A DNA stretch of 64,000 nt from Saururus chinensis (Eukaryota > Streptophyta > Magnoliopsida > Piperales > Saururaceae), in the NCBI GenBank assembly GCA_035235625.1, contig CP141142.1, forward strand, positions 46,417,644 through 46,481,643, read 5' to 3'. Made by a program: the position numbers and the translations under genes. A model generated the notes under the pieces. That model searched no databases and was not told the DNA's origin. It saw nothing but the letters and a program-made list of their open reading frames with translations. This document shows, one piece after another, positions 60,480 through 64,000 of the stretch. Each line of letters begins with the position of its first letter. Position 1 is the stretch's first letter.

Positions 60480-62691
60480 TCCTCGTCCTCGACGGTGGTG
60501 TACGAGCTCCTCATGATCTACCTCTAGCTACGGCCGTAGGCGTGGCTCACGGCTCGACCGGGCTGGGGCTCGGGCTGCGACTCCATGTCAGGCTCCTGCT
60601 CGGGTGGTACAATACGAGCTGGCCGATGTCGTCTATAATATAAAATCGGATCTGGTTGCGGTACATGTGTAGTGTCTGGAAATGATGAACCTGGAGGAGA
60701 ACTATATGCTGCTGATGATGATGGAATATCAGGGCATGAAGAGTGCATCGGCTGCGTTTGAGCGGCCTCGTCGACAGGATAATCTCGATGAACATCCGTG
60801 ATCACTGAATGAAGTAGTGGTAAGCTACGAAGGACATCATTAGACGATCTAATCACCGACTCACATGCTGCTGCTAAGTCCTCGCGCGAAATACAGGTGA
60901 CAAGTGCATCACTCAAATACGCATTAGTATGTCGAAGCTGACGAAGCTATAAAAAAATAAATTAAATATTAGACAAATAATTAAAACGAAATAAGAAAAT
61001 AATATATGCCTTAATTAAGAAAGTTGTACTTACTAAAGCTGCCTCAGATGCTCCCCTAGGCTGATATATCATCTCCTCTACATCATCGCGTGGTAAAATA
61101 TATCGCCGTGTAATCGGTAAATACCAGTGCATATAAGTACTACGATCATCTCGCAATGTCGTAGCCATCTCCCCTCTAATAACAGTGGCTCTCCTATCCT
61201 CCCATCGAGCAATATACAACACATGATATATAGCCTAGTCGGTAATATGGCGGCCCTGTCGACTGATGCGATGGACATCCTCGACAATAGAAGGTGGGAC
61301 CCCTTGCTCCAGGTTAAACTGGAGCATTACACGATCTGGCACATACATCTCTATAATCTCGTAACATATTAGAGGGGTTCGAGAAAGCCACACCTCTCGA
61401 CGTCCGTGCAGAGTGGAGGTATCACAGCCAACAAGTCCTCCGAGTACGGCTGCTAAATAATCTATACAATATATAAAGATAATTTAGTTTAAATAACGAC
61501 AATTTTTTTTAAAATCATTACATAAAAAAGTTCAACATGTTAATAAAATTACCTGGTATGGCCGCTGGTGGTCTAACTCCCCTCTATACAATCGGAGGAC
61601 TCCTTGGGGATTTTCAGTTCTCTTCTTCCGAACATTCCACCTTAAGGAGTTAAATTTAGGAAATGAGTCCAACATATGTACATAAAACGTTGATTAAAAA
61701 GTAATGTGGTAAACATAAATACAACCTACCTTGCCCCTAATGGAGCACCCTCGACAAAGCGACCCATCTCAGCAGTTGGTCGGCCGACGTGTAAGTGCTC
61801 CCACGACCATAACTATGTCATAAAATAGTGATAACAAATATTAGAATTAAAAAATTATACGTGACTAAAACACCAAGTAAAGTTACACAATTAATTACCT
61901 GAAGAAGGGTCAGACAACCCGCAATCCCCGAGGTCATGGCCTGGCATGCATTTCCTAACTCTCGGTATAAGAATGCGAGAGTAGCACTGCCCCATGAATA
62001 AGTGCCAGCCATGTCAAAGTCGGCAAAGAGAGAGAGATACAAAACATGCATGTGGCTGCTCGTGGTATCCGCAAATATGGTGGCTCCAAGTAAATGCAAT
62101 ATATAGGCTCGTGCATGCTGCTCGATAACTATCTCTGTAGCATCGGCTGAGAGCTCGCGAAACTCCTGTAAGAGCCATCGTAGGCTCACTCGGCTACCAC
62201 GCATCACTGTAGGAGGAGGAGCTCTACCAAGAAGTCTAACTAATATATCTGTATAAGCTTCTCCTGTCATGCCTGTCACCGGACGTCCATCAATACGGAG
62301 TCCTAATAGAACTGCCACATCCATGAGCATGATGGACATCTCTCCATATGACAAATGAAACGTTTGTGTCTCCCTCCTCCATCTCTCAACAAGAGCTGTC
62401 AATAGAGGACGATCGAGACGAACATACTGTAGATGAATGAAATGGCCGAATCCCGCTCGCTCGATATAAGGTAACATACGCTCATCTATGGGCCAATGGC
62501 GGAGATATTTAAAATGTTCGGTGCACTCAAGGCACCTGGGGTCCTATAATAAATTTTAAAATTATAACATATCGTACTATATCAACCAAAAGAAAATAAA
62601 ACAAATTTTAAATTTAGTTATCATACCTCTCCTCTCCAAATAGCAGCAGACCTATGTGACTCCTGCTGTATGAGTAAAGAAGGGTCACTCG
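60480..62691 (-). pseudogene. PMD gene of the second MULE, minus strand
   Basis: Read on the minus strand. An upstream exon part with SLLIQQESHRSAAIWRGE (about 62691-62632) is followed by a donor GTATGA. The main exon 62540-61900 holds RYLRHWPIDERMLPYIERAG, FGHFIHLQYVRLDRPLLTAL and SIMLMDVAVLLGLRIDG. Then LWSWEHLHVGRPT (about 61815-61731), NSLRWNVRKKRTENP (about 61650-61570), the CTDVERCGF / PDRVMLQFNLEQGVPPS / MHWYLPITRRYI exon (61440-61035), and LVTCISREDLAAACES (60916-60524). An in-frame TAG at 61235-61237 replaces the Trp found in the copy at 18.8 kb, so at least one break exists besides the LTR insertion upstream. It is the best preserved PMD copy in the window. Confidence 0.7.
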
Positions 62692-64000
62692 TGTCACGCC
62701 CCGGCACCGCCCGACCCGAGCCGAACCCGGTCCAAGGGCCGGTCAAGCGCACGGGGGCGACAAGAGAAATTGAAATACGGTTTAGCGGAAGACTTAACCC
62801 TAATTACGGGCGATTTAACACAATTACGGAGTACGCACACCACTTTGAGCAAGAGTAAATAAGTAGAAAAGAAAGAGAGTTGCTTAACTCAAAATAAACA
62901 ACTAGTCTCAAACCCACATGCTTAGTTTAACCATAGCCCACTCTAGGCTCCAAAATAGGTCTTAAACAACACAAGTGTATAACATAGCATGAATCAAAAT
63001 GAGAACTATACACAAAGGTTCTAAACATAAAACATAAATCAAGGAAAATAAGTCTCATAAGTGGACTCCACGATCACATCTACGTCGTCTCTGGTCTTTC
63101 CTCGAAGAGGAGATCCTGTCTGTCTGCGTGTCGCACCACGCAGCCCCAAAACAAAACATAATAAAGAGGGGTGAGTTTAAACAAACTCAGCAATGGTTTT
63201 TAATATACTATCATCATCGGAAACACGACGGTCTATCAACATAACTAGTCAAAGCAAAGATTGACAAGATGTATCATTCCCTGATCACACAATTATAACA
63301 TATAAACATGCATATAGTGTCTAACTCACACTTTCTGATCATGCATTCATAACTCATAATCCTGCATATAGTAACTCAATCACGCTTTCTGATCATGCAT
63401 TCATAACCCATAATCCTGCATATAATATTTCAATCACATTTTCTGATCATGCATTCATAACACATAATCCTGCATATAATATCGCATCCATTCTTGCACG
63501 ACAAACGTGTCAAATCACATGATACACAATCATGCATAGCATACATCCCATACATGCATCAACATAAAACAAGAATGCCTCCATCAAGGAGTAAACACAA
63601 TTTGTGTCACACAGACAAGGCCACGAAGGCGTGTCATGGTCCAAATTCTACACAATAATTTAGTGTCACGGAGACGGGGACACAGACAAGGCCACGAAGG
63701 CGTGTCGTGGTCTAAATTCTACACAAGAATTTAAGAAGGTCGGGGTTGTCAATCCCTAAAGCTGCTCGCCCTGGACGATCCTGGCCAAGGAAGTCCTATT
63801 CTCACGAAGAGAATCTAGAGCAGGGGTGTTCGCCCTGGGACATCTCCTGCGGTAGGGGAGAGACCGAATTCCCACATAGGGAACCCTAGAACACGTGGTA
63901 GCTGGTGCACGGAGCGTACCACTCTGGATTCTTAGGGTCCAGAGACAATCATAATAATCTCAATCCGCAAGACAAGTACATAACTCGTCCCCATATATCT
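62692..64000 (-). mobile_element. Long LTR (Ty3/gypsy, Tat-like), runs off right edge
   Basis: It begins TGTCACGCCCCGG after ACTCG (62687-62691). Read in reverse complement it matches the 3' part of the LTR at 20016-26376, including the GCTCGGCTC..GGGGCGTGACA end and the TCTAGGTTTCC array. Tandem repeats inside are three 55-60 bp units with TTTCTGATCATGCATTCATA (63329-63482) and two units with GACAAGGCCACGAAGGCGTG (63623-63732). Whether it is a solo LTR or one end of a full element cannot be seen. Fossil. Confidence 0.65.

Larger units (their letters stand above)
59881..64000 (-). mobile_element. PMD-MULE, 3' half (continues past right edge)
   Basis: The left terminus GGGAAAATTATTAAAATAAT and the TAATTAAAAAAATATTTACC that follows match the other PMD-MULE ends. 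Next come GGCGCCAGCCAAGTAGCTGG (itself a small palindrome), a T-run and the TTTCGTC/GACGAAA array. The PMD gene reads on the minus strand. A long LTR enters at 62692. The transposase, if present, would lie beyond the window. Confidence 0.65.

Noticed and set aside
63329-63482. Regular repeats that might suggest a CRISPR-like array
   Set aside because: Head-to-tail tandem units without unique spacers, inside a plant LTR.

Overview
The window is nuclear DNA of a flowering plant. Genes have GT-AG introns, are separated by AT-rich DNA, and sit among nested plant transposons. Many Stowaway-type MITEs with CTCCCTCCGTCC-like ends, together with GC-rich coding regions (XXT5-like, MAKR-like), lean towards a monocot, but the sequence alone does not settle this.

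Layout. 1-8.3 kb: the 5' end of a VIRILIZER (m6A-writer subunit) gene on the minus strand. Three exons are visible (7914-7840, 7090-7002, 2880-2757). The introns are filled with a LINE 3' end, a TRIM, and a striking palindromic GAGCCCGGGCTC element lying in TA microsatellites. 8.3-28 kb: a transposon block. Mutator-like elements (MULEs) carry a MuDR-type transposase and a plant mobile domain (PMD) gene. They have subterminal TTTCGTC..GACGAAA palindromes and were later invaded by very long solo LTRs, one LTR lying inside another. 28.28-28.64 kb: a two-exon defensin-like secreted peptide gene. 29.7-34.7 kb: another long LTR, probably inside an older TIR element. 36.7-38.1 kb: an intronless XXT5-type xyloglucan 6-xylosyltransferase, the clearest gene in the window. 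41.1-44.4 kb: a three-exon gene (minus strand) for a small single-pass membrane protein with a 42-nt exon. 44.9-48.4 kb: a hairpin element, a Tourist-like MITE, a small solo LTR and a probable two-exon Cys-rich protein gene. 54.1-55.1 kb: a GC-rich single-exon gene for a MAKR-like plant-specific protein (minus strand). 55-58 kb: MITE-rich spacer. 58.7-64 kb: an LTR fragment and a second PMD-MULE on the minus strand, entered by a further long LTR that runs off the right edge.

The host genes look unrelated (RNA methylation, wall polysaccharide synthesis, a secreted peptide, membrane proteins), with no operon-like logic. The most unusual material is the PMD-MULE family with its palindromic subterminal arrays, the palindromic element in the VIR intron, the 10-Cys defensin-like gene, the unassigned Cys-rich gene at 47.8-48.4 kb and the duplicated mini-exon membrane protein gene. 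All assignments come from reading the sequence and from memory of protein families; no database search was run.
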